A stretch of 64,000 nt of DNA from DASQGA01 sp963722715 (GCA_963722715.1 CAVROA010000020.1:186001-250000); one strand, 5' to 3'. Numbered from the stretch's first letter, positions 1 through 9,114 are shown. Made by a program: numbers and translations. The notes: generated from the sequence alone by a model not told the origin.

Positions 1-1334
1 AGCCTGTCCGTGCGACGACCGGGCCGGAGCGTCAGGGCGCGCTCGAGGCGGCCGGATGGAATCCTTTCCAGCTTGCGGCTACTGATGTAGAGCTCGACCT
101 CCTGACGGACTCAGGCACGGGTGCCATGAGCCAGGATCAGTGGTCCGCGCTCATGCGAGGCGATGAGTCCTATGCGGGGTCGCGCAGCTTCGCGCGCTTC
201 CGCGATGCCGTCCGGGAGGTGCTCGGATTTCCCTACGTCGTGCCGACCCATCAGGGACGTGGAGCCGAGAGCGTCTTCTTCGGTGCCGTCATCGACCCGG
301 GCGAGATCGTGCCGTCGAACGCGCATTTCGACACCACACGCGCTCACATCGAGCTGCGGGAGGGTGTCGCGCTCGACCTTCCCGTTCCGGCTGCTCTCGA
401 TTCCGGCGGCGATTACCCCTTCAAGGGGAACCTCGACGTCGACGCGCTCGCCCGCTTGCTCGCGAGCGAAGACGGGGAGCGCGTCTCGATCGTCATGCTC
501 ACGCTCACGAACAACGCGGGCGGCGGCCAGCCCGTCTCGATGGAGAACATCGCGGCCACCGCCGCACTGGCCCGAAAGCACGGCAAGAAGCTCGTGTTGG
601 ACATCGCCCGCTTTGCGGAGAACGCCTGGTTCATCCGGGAGCGTGAGCCCGGGTTTGCAGACACTCCGTTGCCGGAGATCGTGCTGCGGAGCCTGGCCGA
701 GGCCGATGCCGTGCTCATGAGCGCGAAGAAGGACGCGATCGCCAACATCGGTGGGTTCGTGGCGATCCGCGACGACGAGGAGTTCTTTCACCGCCTCCAG
801 GCCCGTGGGATCGTGTTCGAGGGATTCCCGACGTACGGTGGGCTCGCCGGTCGCGACCTCGAGGTGATCGCGGTCGGCCTGCGAGAGGTGCTCGACGAGG
901 AGTACCTCCGCCACCGGATCGGCCAGGTCGCATATCTCGGCCACGTGCTGCTCGAGGCCGGCGCGAGCGTTCTCCAGCCGTTCGGCGGTCACGCCGTGTA
1001 CCTCGACGCTTCTCCGATGCTGCCGGCGATTCCGGTCGAACAGTTTCCGGCGCAGGCCCTCTCCTGCGCTCTCTATCTCGAGGGCGGTGTTCGCGGGGTC
1101 GAGATCGGCTCCGTGATGGCCGGGCGAGACCCCTTGACGGGCGAGAACCGGCGGCCGCCGCTCGAGCTGGTTCGCCTGGCCGTGCCGCGGCGCGTCTACA
1201 CCTCGCGCCAGCTAGAGCAGGCTGCGGATGCCGCCGCGGCCGTGCTCGGAAACGCGGAGTCGATTCGGGGGCTCGAAATCATCGCGGAGGCGCCGGTCCT
1301 CAGGCACTTCACCGCACGGTTCCAGCCGATCTGA
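1..1334 (+). CDS. tnaA: tryptophanase (PLP beta-eliminating lyase), 5' end cut by window edge
   Basis: Cleaves L-tryptophan to indole, pyruvate and ammonia using PLP. The frame is open from base 3, and translation of 3-125 gives family sequence (NPF, then ELDLLTDSGTGAM). The ATG at 126 is therefore internal and the true start lies upstream of the window; roughly 20 residues are missing. Family motifs seen are GDESYAGSR, PTHQGRG and MSAKKDA, the second Lys (codon about 729-731) being the PLP lysine by family precedent. An Asp in FDTT and an Ile in VEIGS sit where tyrosine phenol-lyase has Thr and Arg, so tryptophanase is favoured. It lies 55 bp before gcvT on the same strand and could be co-transcribed. 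Tyrosine phenol-lyase is the main alternative. Confidence 0.93.
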   Translation, partial: PVRATTGPERQGALEAAGWNPFQLAATDVELDLLTDSGTGAMSQDQWSALMRGDESYAGSRSFARFRDAVREVLGFPYVVPTHQGRGAESVFFGAVIDPGEIVPSNAHFDTTRAHIELREGVALDLPVPAALDSGGDYPFKGNLDVDALARLLASEDGERVSIVMLTLTNNAGGGQPVSMENIAATAALARKHGKKLVLDIARFAENAWFIREREPGFADTPLPEIVLRSLAEADAVLMSAKKDAIANIGGFVAIRDDEEFFHRLQARGIVFEGFPTYGGLAGRDLEVIAVGLREVLDEEYLRHRIGQVAYLGHVLLEAGASVLQPFGGHAVYLDASPMLPAIPVEQFPAQALSCALYLEGGVRGVEIGSVMAGRDPLTGENRRPPLELVRLAVPRRVYTSRQLEQAADAAAAVLGNAESIRGLEIIAEAPVLRHFTARFQPI

Positions 1335-1389
1335 CGCGCGGTTCACCGACAGCGCGCGGTTCGGTGGTCTGCAACTAGGATCCGCCGCG

Positions 1390-2421
1390 GTGCAGACGGC
1401 ACGCCGAACGCCTCTCTATGAGCGCCATGCGGCGCTCGGCGCGCGCATCGTCGACTTCGCCGGGTGGGAGATGCCGGTGCAGTACACGGGCATCCAGGAG
1501 GAGCATCGTGCGGTGCGGACGTCCGCGGGCGTCTTCGACGTCTCGCACATGGGCCAGCTCGAGCTGTCCGGTGCCGGAGCGCACGACTACCTCCAGGCAC
1601 GGCTCTCGAACGATCTCGACCGGATCGGGGACGGGCGGGCCCAGTACACGCTCCTGACCAATGACCGGGGCGGGATCACGGACGATCTGATCGCGTACAG
1701 GCGGGGTGACGACGACTACCTGCTCGTCGTGAACGCATCGAACGTGGGCCCTGATCACGCGGCGCTCCCTGAGACAACCGACGTCTCCGACCGCTACGCC
1801 CTGCTGGCCGTCCAGGGACCGGCGGCGCTCGAGCGGCTCGGGATCGAGCTGGAGCCGTTCACCTTTCGGGAGGACGACGTGCTCGGCGTCCGGTGCCTCG
1901 TCGCGGGGACCGGCTACACGGGGGAGCGCGGCTGCGAGCTGGGCTGCGACCCCGACGATGCCGGCCGGCTCTGGGACGCGATCCTCGCGCGCGGGGTCCT
2001 CCCGTGCGGTCTCGGCGCCCGCGACACCCTCCGCCTCGAGGCCTGTTATCCGCTCCACGGAAACGACATCTCGCCGGAGCGAACGCCGATCGAGGCGGGA
2101 CTCGGCTGGGCCTGTGCGCTCGACAAGGAGTTCACCGGCGTCGACGTGCTCAGGCGTCAGAAGGAAGAGGGCACGGCCGAGCGCCTGGTCGCGTTCGTGC
2201 TGGACGACAAGGGCATTCCGCGACAGGGGATGAAGCTCATCGAGCCCCCCGGCGAGGTCACGTCGGGCTCTCTCTCCCCGATGCTCGGCATCGGAATCGG
2301 GCTCGCGTACGCGCCGAGCGGGGCGGCCGAGCCGGGAACGGGCATCAGCGTCGACCTCCGCGGTCGACCGCGGAAGGGGCATATCGTGAAGAAGCCGATC
2401 TACAAGCGAGAGGGGGCGTAA
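1390..2421 (+). CDS. gcvT: glycine cleavage T protein (aminomethyltransferase)
   Basis: T protein takes the aminomethyl group from lipoylated H protein and, with tetrahydrofolate, gives methylene-THF and ammonia. It is 343 residues, near the usual 360. Visible motifs are FDVSHMG, the NDRGGITDD folate-site segment with its essential Asp, VQGP, GYTGERG, and HGNDISPERTPIEAGLGW. Start: GTG at 1390 with AGGA at 1377-1380. The frame is open further upstream, but that sequence is Arg/Ser-rich and does not look like the family. First gene of a four-gene gcv operon, with two bases between its stop and gcvH. No glycine riboswitch fits in the short upstream gap. Confidence 0.95.
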   Translation: MQTARRTPLYERHAALGARIVDFAGWEMPVQYTGIQEEHRAVRTSAGVFDVSHMGQLELSGAGAHDYLQARLSNDLDRIGDGRAQYTLLTNDRGGITDDLIAYRRGDDDYLLVVNASNVGPDHAALPETTDVSDRYALLAVQGPAALERLGIELEPFTFREDDVLGVRCLVAGTGYTGERGCELGCDPDDAGRLWDAILARGVLPCGLGARDTLRLEACYPLHGNDISPERTPIEAGLGWACALDKEFTGVDVLRRQKEEGTAERLVAFVLDDKGIPRQGMKLIEPPGEVTSGSLSPMLGIGIGLAYAPSGAAEPGTGISVDLRGRPRKGHIVKKPIYKREGA

Positions 2422-2423
2422 GA

Positions 2424-2816
2424 GTGGCAGCGGCAGAGAGCTATCCGGAAGAGCTCAAGTACCACTCCGAGCACGACTGGGCGAAGGTGGACGGCGACAC
2501 GGCGACGATCGGAATCACCTGGTACGCCCAGGACGCGCTCGGCGAGCTCGTCCACTTCGAGCCCCCGGAGCCGGGAAGCTCCGTCGCCAAGGACGAGAGC
2601 TATGGAGAGGTCGAGTCGGTGAAGGCCGTCTCCGACCTCGTCTCGCCGCTCTCGGGCGAGGTGGTCGAGGTGAACCAGGCGGTCGCGGACGAGCCCGAGA
2701 AGGTCAACGAGGATCCGTATGGAGAGGGCTGGCTCATCAAGGTGCGGCTCTCGGATCCATCGGAGGTCGACGGGCTTCTCGACGTCGCTGCCTACAAGGA
2801 ACTGCTCTCCGAGTGA
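2424..2816 (+). CDS. gcvH: glycine cleavage H protein (lipoyl carrier)
   Basis: H protein shuttles the aminomethyl intermediate between P, T and L proteins on a lipoyl arm. The product is 130 residues, typical length. The lipoylation site is the Lys in ESVKAVSDL, within the biotinyl/lipoyl fold; SEHDWAKV near the N-terminus and NEDPYGEGWL near the C-terminus are family signatures. Start: GTG at 2424, two bases after the gcvT stop, with a purine-rich run (gagaggggg) at the end of gcvT as ribosome site. Its stop overlaps the gcvPA start (GTGA). L protein (lpd) and lipoate ligases are not in the window. Confidence 0.95.
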   Translation: MAAAESYPEELKYHSEHDWAKVDGDTATIGITWYAQDALGELVHFEPPEPGSSVAKDESYGEVESVKAVSDLVSPLSGEVVEVNQAVADEPEKVNEDPYGEGWLIKVRLSDPSEVDGLLDVAAYKELLSE

Positions 2817-4147
2817 GCTACCTCTCGCTCACGGACGCCGACAGCGAGGCGATGCTCGACGCGATCGGCATCCCGTCTGTGGACGAGCTCTTCCGAGACA
2901 TCCCGGAGAGCCTGCGCCTCGACCGCCCCCTTGCCCTGGAGCCGGCGCTTTCGGAGCAGGAGCTCGTCGAGCATCTGACCGCGCTGGCCGCGAAGAACGT
3001 CTCCGTCTCGGAGGAGCTGTCCTTTCTCGGGGCGGGCATGTACGACCACTACGTTCCTGCGATGGTCGACGCGATGCTCGCGCGGGGCGAGTTCCTGACG
3101 GCCTACACGCCCTACCAGCCGGAGATGAGCCAGGGCGTCCTGCAGGCCATCTTCGAGTACCAGACCGTGATCTGCGAGCTGACCGGCATGGACGTCTCCA
3201 ACGCATCCGGCTACGACGGGACGACCGTGGCCGCTGACGCCTGCTACGTCGCCAAGCACGTCACGGGGCGGACCAAGGTCGTCCTCGCCGAGACACTGAA
3301 CCCGCAGACCCGGCAGGTCGTGAAGACCTACGCGCCCGGGTTCGGGCTCGAGGTCGTCGAGGTGCCTCATCGCGACGGGGTCACGGACCCTGACGAGCTC
3401 CGGCGCGCCGCCGAGGATGCCGCCTGTGTGATCTTCCAGCAGCCGAACTTCTTCGGCTGTCTGGAGGCGGCGCCCGAGCTGGCCGCAGCGGCCAACGACG
3501 CCGAGGCGCTCGCCGTCGCTCATGTCGATCCGCTCTCGCTCGGCGTACTGGAGGCGCCCGGAGCGTACGGTTGCGCGATCGCGATCGGCGAGGGACAGGG
3601 TGCCGGGAACTACCTCTCTTATGGCGGCCCGCACTACGGCTTCCTCGCCGCCAGGAAGGACTTTATTCGACGGATGCCGGGCCGGATCATCGGCGAGACG
3701 ACCGACCTGGACGGGAAGCGCGGATTCGTCCTGACGCTCCAGACACGCGAGCAACACATCCGGCGCGAGAAGGCGACTCACAACATGACCACGAACCAGA
3801 CGCTCCTTGCCCTGGCCGGCCTCATGTATCTGAGCTGGCTCGGTCCTCAGGGCCTCAAGGAGGTGGGCGAGACCTGCATGGGTCTCGGGGCCTACGCGAA
3901 GGAGCGGCTCGGGCTCCAGCCGGTGTTTCCAGAACAGACAACGTTCAAGGAGTTTGCCGTCCGCGTCGGACGGGGCGGCCAGGACGTGATCCGTGCCGCG
4001 CGCGAGCACGGCATCCATCCGGGCTACGCGCTCGGGCGTGACTACGAGGGTCTGGACGACGCGCTGCTCGTCTGCGTGACCGAGAAGCGGAGCCCGGCGG
4101 ACATCGACCGCTTGGCGGCGGTTCTGGAGGAGGTGGCGGGGGCGTGA
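2813..4147 (+). CDS. gcvPA: glycine dehydrogenase (decarboxylating) subunit 1
   Basis: N-terminal-half subunit of the two-subunit P protein, which decarboxylates glycine and passes the aminomethyl group to H protein. 444 residues, matching GcvPA. Family sequence is clear throughout: SFLGAGMYDHY, PYQPEMSQG, NASGYDGTT and GNYLSYGGPHYG. This subunit lacks the PLP lysine, which is in GcvPB. Start: GTG at 2813 inside the gcvH stop (4-base overlap); its own stop overlaps gcvPB the same way, so translation is probably coupled along the operon. Confidence 0.95.
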   Translation: MSYLSLTDADSEAMLDAIGIPSVDELFRDIPESLRLDRPLALEPALSEQELVEHLTALAAKNVSVSEELSFLGAGMYDHYVPAMVDAMLARGEFLTAYTPYQPEMSQGVLQAIFEYQTVICELTGMDVSNASGYDGTTVAADACYVAKHVTGRTKVVLAETLNPQTRQVVKTYAPGFGLEVVEVPHRDGVTDPDELRRAAEDAACVIFQQPNFFGCLEAAPELAAAANDAEALAVAHVDPLSLGVLEAPGAYGCAIAIGEGQGAGNYLSYGGPHYGFLAARKDFIRRMPGRIIGETTDLDGKRGFVLTLQTREQHIRREKATHNMTTNQTLLALAGLMYLSWLGPQGLKEVGETCMGLGAYAKERLGLQPVFPEQTTFKEFAVRVGRGGQDVIRAAREHGIHPGYALGRDYEGLDDALLVCVTEKRSPADIDRLAAVLEEVAGA

Positions 4148-5643
4148 AGTTGATCTTCGAGAAGTCGCAGCCCGGACGTCGCGCCTCGAGCCTGCCGCTC
4201 TACGACGTGCCGAAGGTCGATCTCCCGGAGGCGCTCCGGCGCGAGCGCCCGCCGCGCCTGCCTGAGCTCGCCGAGCCCGAGGTCGTCAGGCACTTCACGG
4301 CGCTCGCCGATCGGACCTTCGGCGTCGACACGGGGTTCTACCCGCTCGGCTCGTGCACGATGAAGCACAACCCGCGCGTCAACGAGCGAGTCGTCATGTT
4401 GCCGGGCTTCCGTGACCTGCACCCACATCAGGAGGAGGAGGGGTCGCAGGGCGCGCTCGAGCTGATGTGGCGCCTGCAGGAGATCCTGGCAGAGGTCGCA
4501 GGGCTCGACGCGGTCTCGCTCCAGCCTGCAGCCGGCTCTCAGGGCGAGCTCACCGGACTCATGCTCATGCGCGCCTACTTCGCCGACCGGGGAGAGGGCG
4601 AGCAGCGGACGACCGTGATCACCGCGGACACGGCCCACGGCACGAACCCTGCGAGCGTCACGATGTCCGGCTATCAGCTCAAGAAGGTCGAGACGGACGA
4701 GCGGGGGAACCTCGACCTCGACGACCTGCGAGCGAAGGTCGACGAGAACACCGCCGGCCTCATGCTCACGAACCCCTCGACGCTAGGCCTCTTCGACGAG
4801 CACATCGAGGAGGTGGCGGAGATCTTCCACGACGCGGGGGCGCTCCTCTACTACGACGGCGCGAATCTGAACGCGGTCTGCGGCATCTCGCGCCCCGGCG
4901 ACATGGGCTTCGACATCATCCACTACAACCTCCACAAGACCTTCTCGCAGCCACACGGTGGCGGCGGGCCGGGTGGTGGGCCGGTGGCCGTCCGCGAGAT
5001 CCTCGAGCCCTTCCTGCCCGCGCCGGCAATCGTCCGGGAGGGCGATGCGTTCAGACTCGACTACGACCGACCCAAGTCGATCGGCAAGGTCCGCGGGTTT
5101 TGCGGGCCGTTCGGCGTGTTCGTGCGCTCCTACGCGTTCATCCGTGCGTACGGGCCGGGCCTCCGGGCCATGTCCGAGGCCGCCGTCCTGAACGCGAACT
5201 ACATGCTGGCGCGCCTCAGGGACGTGTACGAGCTTCCGTTCGACCGGCTCTGCATGCACGAGTTCGTGCTTTCGGCGCGCGGCCTGAAGCGTGAGCACGG
5301 CGTCAGCGCTCTCGATGTCGCGAAGCGGCTCATGGACTACGGGTTCCATCCGCCGACGATCTATTTCCCGCTGATCGTGCCCGAGGCACTCATGATCGAG
5401 CCGACGGAGACGGAGGCGAAGGAGACGCTGGACGACTTCGTCGAGGCCATGCGGTCGATCGCCCGCGAGGCCGCCGAGGATCCGCGCCTGGTGAAAGACG
5501 CGCCCCATAGCCGGCCGGTTCGTCGACTGGACGAGGTCAAGGCTGCGAAGCGCGCGATCGTCAAGTACGGGTTCGAAGAGCACCCCGACCTGTCCGGCCA
5601 GCCCGCCGCGGGCGAGGCGCTCGAAGCCCAGAAGGGAGCCTGA
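4144..5643 (+). CDS. gcvPB: glycine dehydrogenase (decarboxylating) subunit 2
   Basis: C-terminal-half, PLP-bearing subunit of P protein. 499 residues, usual length. The PLP lysine is in NLHKTFSQPHGGGGPG, the Gly-rich loop that marks the family; GSCTMKHNP, QPAAGSQGE and AHGTNPAS are also present. Start: GTG at 4144 overlapping the gcvPA stop. Last gcv gene; a separate hydrolase begins two bases after the stop and may be carried on the same transcript. Confidence 0.95.
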   Translation: MKLIFEKSQPGRRASSLPLYDVPKVDLPEALRRERPPRLPELAEPEVVRHFTALADRTFGVDTGFYPLGSCTMKHNPRVNERVVMLPGFRDLHPHQEEEGSQGALELMWRLQEILAEVAGLDAVSLQPAAGSQGELTGLMLMRAYFADRGEGEQRTTVITADTAHGTNPASVTMSGYQLKKVETDERGNLDLDDLRAKVDENTAGLMLTNPSTLGLFDEHIEEVAEIFHDAGALLYYDGANLNAVCGISRPGDMGFDIIHYNLHKTFSQPHGGGGPGGGPVAVREILEPFLPAPAIVREGDAFRLDYDRPKSIGKVRGFCGPFGVFVRSYAFIRAYGPGLRAMSEAAVLNANYMLARLRDVYELPFDRLCMHEFVLSARGLKREHGVSALDVAKRLMDYGFHPPTIYFPLIVPEALMIEPTETEAKETLDDFVEAMRSIAREAAEDPRLVKDAPHSRPVRRLDEVKAAKRAIVKYGFEEHPDLSGQPAAGEALEAQKGA

Positions 5644-5645
5644 AC

Positions 5646-6248
5646 ATGCGGCGACTAGGGATCATCCACCGTTGGGACGGCGCGCCCGGCGCCGACTGGT
5701 ATCCGTGGCTTCGGGACGAGCTCCGCGCGCTGGATCCGCTCCCATTCGACGCAATCGGGATTCCGGAGCTGCCCGACCCGGGGACGCCGCAACCAGAGAC
5801 GTGGGTGCCCGCCTTCCTGGAGTGGCTGGGAGACGACCCGCGGGATCGGGCTGCGACGGTGCTCGTCGGCCACAGCGTCGGGTGCCAGACGATCGCCAGG
5901 GCGCTCGCGCAGGGCGGCCCTCCGGTTGAAGGCTGTCTGCTCGTTGCACCCTGGTTCTGGCTGGATGAGGACGAGCGGGACGAGACGAGCGAGCTCTGGG
6001 CGACGCCGTTCGACTACGCAGCCGCACGTGCCGCAGCCGGCAAGGTCGTTGCCCTGCTCTCGACGAACGATCCCTTCACGTCGGACTGGGAGGCCAACGG
6101 CCGGGCGTGTGAGGAGCGACTCGGGGCGGAGGTGGTCGTCGAGCCGGGCGCGGAGCACTTCACACGGGAGCGCGAGCCGAAGGTGCTCGAGCTCCTCCTG
6201 GAGCGGTTCGGTCGCCCCGCTCGCGAGCCGGAAGCTCACGCGCAGTGA
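5646..6248 (+). CDS. small alpha/beta hydrolase (RBBP9/YdeN-like)
   Basis: A 200-residue serine-hydrolase-fold protein. The nucleophile elbow is GHSVGCQ around residue 80, followed by an Arg-rich helix; an Asp in STNDPF and a His in AEHF near the C-terminus are plausible triad partners. Size and the early Trp-rich segment fit the RBBP9/YdeN family, whose substrates are poorly known. No signal peptide. ATG at 5646 follows the gcvPB stop by two bases, and the stop (TGATG) overlaps the next gene, so it probably rides on the gcv transcript. A link to glycine metabolism is not implied. Confidence 0.8.
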   Translation: MRRLGIIHRWDGAPGADWYPWLRDELRALDPLPFDAIGIPELPDPGTPQPETWVPAFLEWLGDDPRDRAATVLVGHSVGCQTIARALAQGGPPVEGCLLVAPWFWLDEDERDETSELWATPFDYAAARAAAGKVVALLSTNDPFTSDWEANGRACEERLGAEVVVEPGAEHFTREREPKVLELLLERFGRPAREPEAHAQ

Positions 6249-6865
6249 TGCGCCTCTACCGGATTCCCTTCTCCACGAACGTCGAGCGGGTGGCCCTCGC
6301 CCTCGCCCACAAAGGTCTCGAGGTCGAGCCGGTCGACGTCGATCCGAACGACCGGAGCCCGATCGTCGCCGTCAGCGGGCAGAGCCTCGTGCCGGTGCTC
6401 GAGGACGAGGGCCGCGTGGTCTCGGACTCGACGAACATCCTCGAGTACCTGGAGGAGCGCTATCCCGATCCGCCTCTGTATTCGAGGGACCCGGCCCGAC
6501 GCGCCGAGTGCGTCGTCTTCGTGGACTGGTTCAACCGGGTCTGGAAGGGGCCGCCCAACGCGATTACGGATGCCCTGGCCGCGCTCAATCCGGACCGGAC
6601 GCGAATCGCCGAGCTCGGAGCCGAGATGGCCGCGTCGCTCGACGTCTTCGAGGGGATGCTGACCGGCCGGGACTACCTTCTCGGCGAGTTCTCGGCCGCC
6701 GACTGCGCCGCGTTCCCGTTCTTGAAGTATGCGCTCCTCCACGATCCCGAGGACGAAGAGCTCTTCCACCGTGTTCTGGTCGAGAACCTGCCTCTCGGCG
6801 TCACGCATCCGCAGATCGGCGCGTGGATCCGTCGCATGGACGAGCGACCGCGTGTGCCCGCCTAG
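6248..6865 (+). CDS. glutathione S-transferase-like protein
   Basis: About 205 residues with an N-terminal thioredoxin-fold GST domain (residues 1-78: LYRIPFSTNVERV, then QSLVPVLED and the SDSTNILEYLEERYP glutathione-site segment) and an all-helical C-terminal domain. Actinobacteria generally use mycothiol rather than glutathione, so the thiol partner is open. ATG at 6248 (TGATG overlap) is preferred; an in-frame GTG at 6245 is equally possible. It converges on the glycosylase gene, and both stops share the same CTAG at 6862-6865. Confidence 0.8.
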   Translation: MRLYRIPFSTNVERVALALAHKGLEVEPVDVDPNDRSPIVAVSGQSLVPVLEDEGRVVSDSTNILEYLEERYPDPPLYSRDPARRAECVVFVDWFNRVWKGPPNAITDALAALNPDRTRIAELGAEMAASLDVFEGMLTGRDYLLGEFSAADCAAFPFLKYALLHDPEDEELFHRVLVENLPLGVTHPQIGAWIRRMDERPRVPA

Positions 6866-8082
6866 GCGAGCGCCTTCCGCCACACACTCGGAACGGGGCC
6901 GGCCAGGTCGATTGACCGGGCCCCGAGGAAGCTGCCGAGTTCCTCCAGCGCGTTGGACACTGCCGGGCCCGTCTCCGGCCCCTGGCCTGGCTCGGCGTGG
7001 ACTGCTTTCACGACCAGGCGCTGTTCCTTCCGGTCGTAGGCGGGGTCGACGCGGCCGATGAGCGTGTCTCCGTGCAGGATCGGGAGCACGTAGTAGCCGT
7101 ACTGACGCCGCTCCTTGGGGACATAGATCTCGATGCGGAAGCGGAAGCCGAAGAGCTGCTCGGTCCGGGCCCTGTCGGCGATCAGGTTGTCGAACGGGGA
7201 GAGAAGGGTCGTGCGAGGCTCCCAGGAACCGTCCCTGAGCGACTCGAGGAGCGGGACGTCATCTGCGTGCACGTACCACTTGCCGTCCCAGGGGTTCCCT
7301 TCGTCCCCGGCGATTTCCACTTCGACCACGCGCCCGTGGCGCACGAGCGTGGGAAGTGCGGTTTCGAGCCCCGGATACCGGCCCCGAACGAAGTGCTCGG
7401 AGATGTGTCGCTTCGTGCCGATGCCCAGCCCTCGCAGGGAGCGCTCGGTGGCCAGTGAGACGGCCTCCCGAACCGAGAGACGAGGCCGTGCGGCCCTCTG
7501 CTCGGGCAACCAGCGCTCGGACAGATCCCAGACTCGTGCCTGCCCTTCCCGTCCGACGACGACGATGGAACCGCACATCCAGAGGTAGTCGAGCATGCGG
7601 GTGACTTCCATGCCTTCCGTCCAGCCCGTGGAGCTCCACGGCACGGCTGCCCTTCCGGAGAAGTCGCGGGCCCGGAGCGGGCCGCGCTTCCTCAGCTCGG
7701 CGAAGATCTGGCGCCGGAGGGTGGCGTTGGCTGCCACCCAGTCGCGCAGCTTCTGATGGCGCTTGGGGTAACCGCGCATCAATGTTGCCTCGTGAATCGG
7801 ATAGTCGGAGGTGGGCACGATCGAGGCGGCGTGCGCCCAGAACTCGAAGAGCTCCCGCCGGCGCCAGAGGAGCGAGTCGAGGACGGCCGGATCATAGTTC
7901 CCGAGGCGGCTCAGGAGGACGAGCTGATGCGTCCGTGCGACGACGTTCACCGGGTCGAGCTGCAGGCACCCGATGTCGCGAACAAGGTCGAGCATGCCGG
8001 CCTCGTCGGCCGTCGGCCGGGCACCGGCAAGGTGCTGGCAGGTGACGGCCAGGCGCCGGGCCTCGGTCTGTGTTAGGCGCAC
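6862..8082 (-). CDS. winged-helix DNA glycosylase of the AlkX/YcaQ (HTH_42) family
   Basis: 406 residues of the AlkZ/AlkX superfamily (older name DUF1006/HTH_42). Characterised members unhook DNA interstrand crosslinks and remove bulky alkylated bases. An N-terminal winged-helix part (residues 1-90) holds CLQLDPVN, whose QLD matches the catalytic Q-hydrophobic-D of the AlkX branch rather than the QxQ of AlkZ; FEFWAHAASIVP and SPFDNLIADR follow as family blocks. Start: GTG at 8082, seven bases after the L,D-transpeptidase stop, so the two are probably co-transcribed. Self-protection against a genotoxin is known for AlkZ, but no biosynthetic cluster is nearby here. Confidence 0.85.
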   Translation of the reverse strand: MRLTQTEARRLAVTCQHLAGARPTADEAGMLDLVRDIGCLQLDPVNVVARTHQLVLLSRLGNYDPAVLDSLLWRRRELFEFWAHAASIVPTSDYPIHEATLMRGYPKRHQKLRDWVAANATLRRQIFAELRKRGPLRARDFSGRAAVPWSSTGWTEGMEVTRMLDYLWMCGSIVVVGREGQARVWDLSERWLPEQRAARPRLSVREAVSLATERSLRGLGIGTKRHISEHFVRGRYPGLETALPTLVRHGRVVEVEIAGDEGNPWDGKWYVHADDVPLLESLRDGSWEPRTTLLSPFDNLIADRARTEQLFGFRFRIEIYVPKERRQYGYYVLPILHGDTLIGRVDPAYDRKEQRLVVKAVHAEPGQGPETGPAVSNALEELGSFLGARSIDLAGPVPSVWRKALA

Positions 8083-8089
8083 TAAAGGG

Positions 8090-9043
8090 TCAGGCGCCGA
8101 CGATGAAGACGGGAGTGCCGGTGTCCACGCTCGTGAAGAGCGACTCGGCGTCGGGGATCCTCATCCGGATGCACCCGTGGGAGGCCGAGTAGCCGATCGA
8201 AGCGGCATCGGGGGTCCCGTGGATCCCGACCCCGGGTGCGGTCAGGCCCATCCAGCGCGTGCCGAGTGGGTTGCCGGGCCCGGGTGGGATCGGCTTTGCG
8301 TCCTTCGCCCAGTCGCTGTCCGGCGGCAGCCACCACGGGTTCCGTTGCATGCTGACGATCTCGAAGGTGCCTAGCGGTGTCGGGTACTTCGACTGTCCGG
8401 TCGCCACTCCGAAGGTGCGCACGAGCGAGGGCCCGCTGTAGAGCGAGAGCCGGTTCGAGCCGCGGCGGATGACAATGATCGGTCCGTAGTTCGCGCTGGT
8501 CAGCTTCGGCGCGATCGGCTCGAGCGGCAGGGCGATCTGGGCACCTCTCCACGTCGATCGCAGGGCCTCCACGATCTGGCGGACGAGCGTCTTTCTGGCC
8601 ACCTGCTGACCAGGCTTCGCCTCGGTGAAGGACGGAGCCAGCTTGGAGAGGCCGACCAGCTTTGCGTCGACCGCCGGCCGGCGGTACTTCCGATCGAGCC
8701 AGGCGGCGAAGCGGCGGACGGCAGCCCGGTCGACGTCGACCCGAAGTTGGATCTCCTGCCCTCGTCTGGCGTGGACTGCGCGCGCGATCGCGTCCTGGAT
8801 CGTCGCGTTCGCGCCGAGCAACGCCGGTGACGCGTGCCAGACCTTGTCGTTGTGGAAGACGCGGATCGGCTCGTCGAACCGGGCTTCCACCTTGGCGCGC
8901 GCAGGTTCGAAGGTCAGCCCGCCGATAGCGACGCCTCCGACCGTGACGCCGGGCGGGATCTGCGGCAGCGACACGCCCGCGGCGGGCACGGCAGCGCCGA
9001 ACGCACTGGCAACGAGGATCGTGGCGAGAATCCGGTGAACCAC
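8090..9043 (-). CDS. secreted L,D-transpeptidase (YkuD domain)
   Basis: Cross-links peptidoglycan stem peptides (3-3 links) outside the membrane. 317 residues: signal peptide at 1-24 (hydrophobic core ILATILVASAFGAAV), a VanW-N-terminal/PG-binding-4-like domain (about 30-140, GVAIGGLTFEPARAKVE), then the YkuD domain. The catalytic motif is SASHGCIRM with Cys about 291, and HGTPD 12 residues earlier gives the second His. Start: GTG at 9043, chosen because it places the signal peptide at the N-terminus; the frame is open upstream but reads as low-complexity Arg-rich sequence. Confidence 0.88.
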   Translation of the reverse strand: MVHRILATILVASAFGAAVPAAGVSLPQIPPGVTVGGVAIGGLTFEPARAKVEARFDEPIRVFHNDKVWHASPALLGANATIQDAIARAVHARRGQEIQLRVDVDRAAVRRFAAWLDRKYRRPAVDAKLVGLSKLAPSFTEAKPGQQVARKTLVRQIVEALRSTWRGAQIALPLEPIAPKLTSANYGPIIVIRRGSNRLSLYSGPSLVRTFGVATGQSKYPTPLGTFEIVSMQRNPWWLPPDSDWAKDAKPIPPGPGNPLGTRWMGLTAPGVGIHGTPDAASIGYSASHGCIRMRIPDAESLFTSVDTGTPVFIVGA

Positions 9044-9114
9044 ACCGGCATGGTAGGCAGAAACTTTGCCACGTTGAAGTGGGGCAGACCGTATGGCTTG
9101 TAAAGCCGGGTGGG

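Noticed and set aside
1335..1389. Glycine riboswitch before gcvT
   Set aside because: The gap is only 55 bases, too short for the tandem aptamer, and shows no matching folding pattern.
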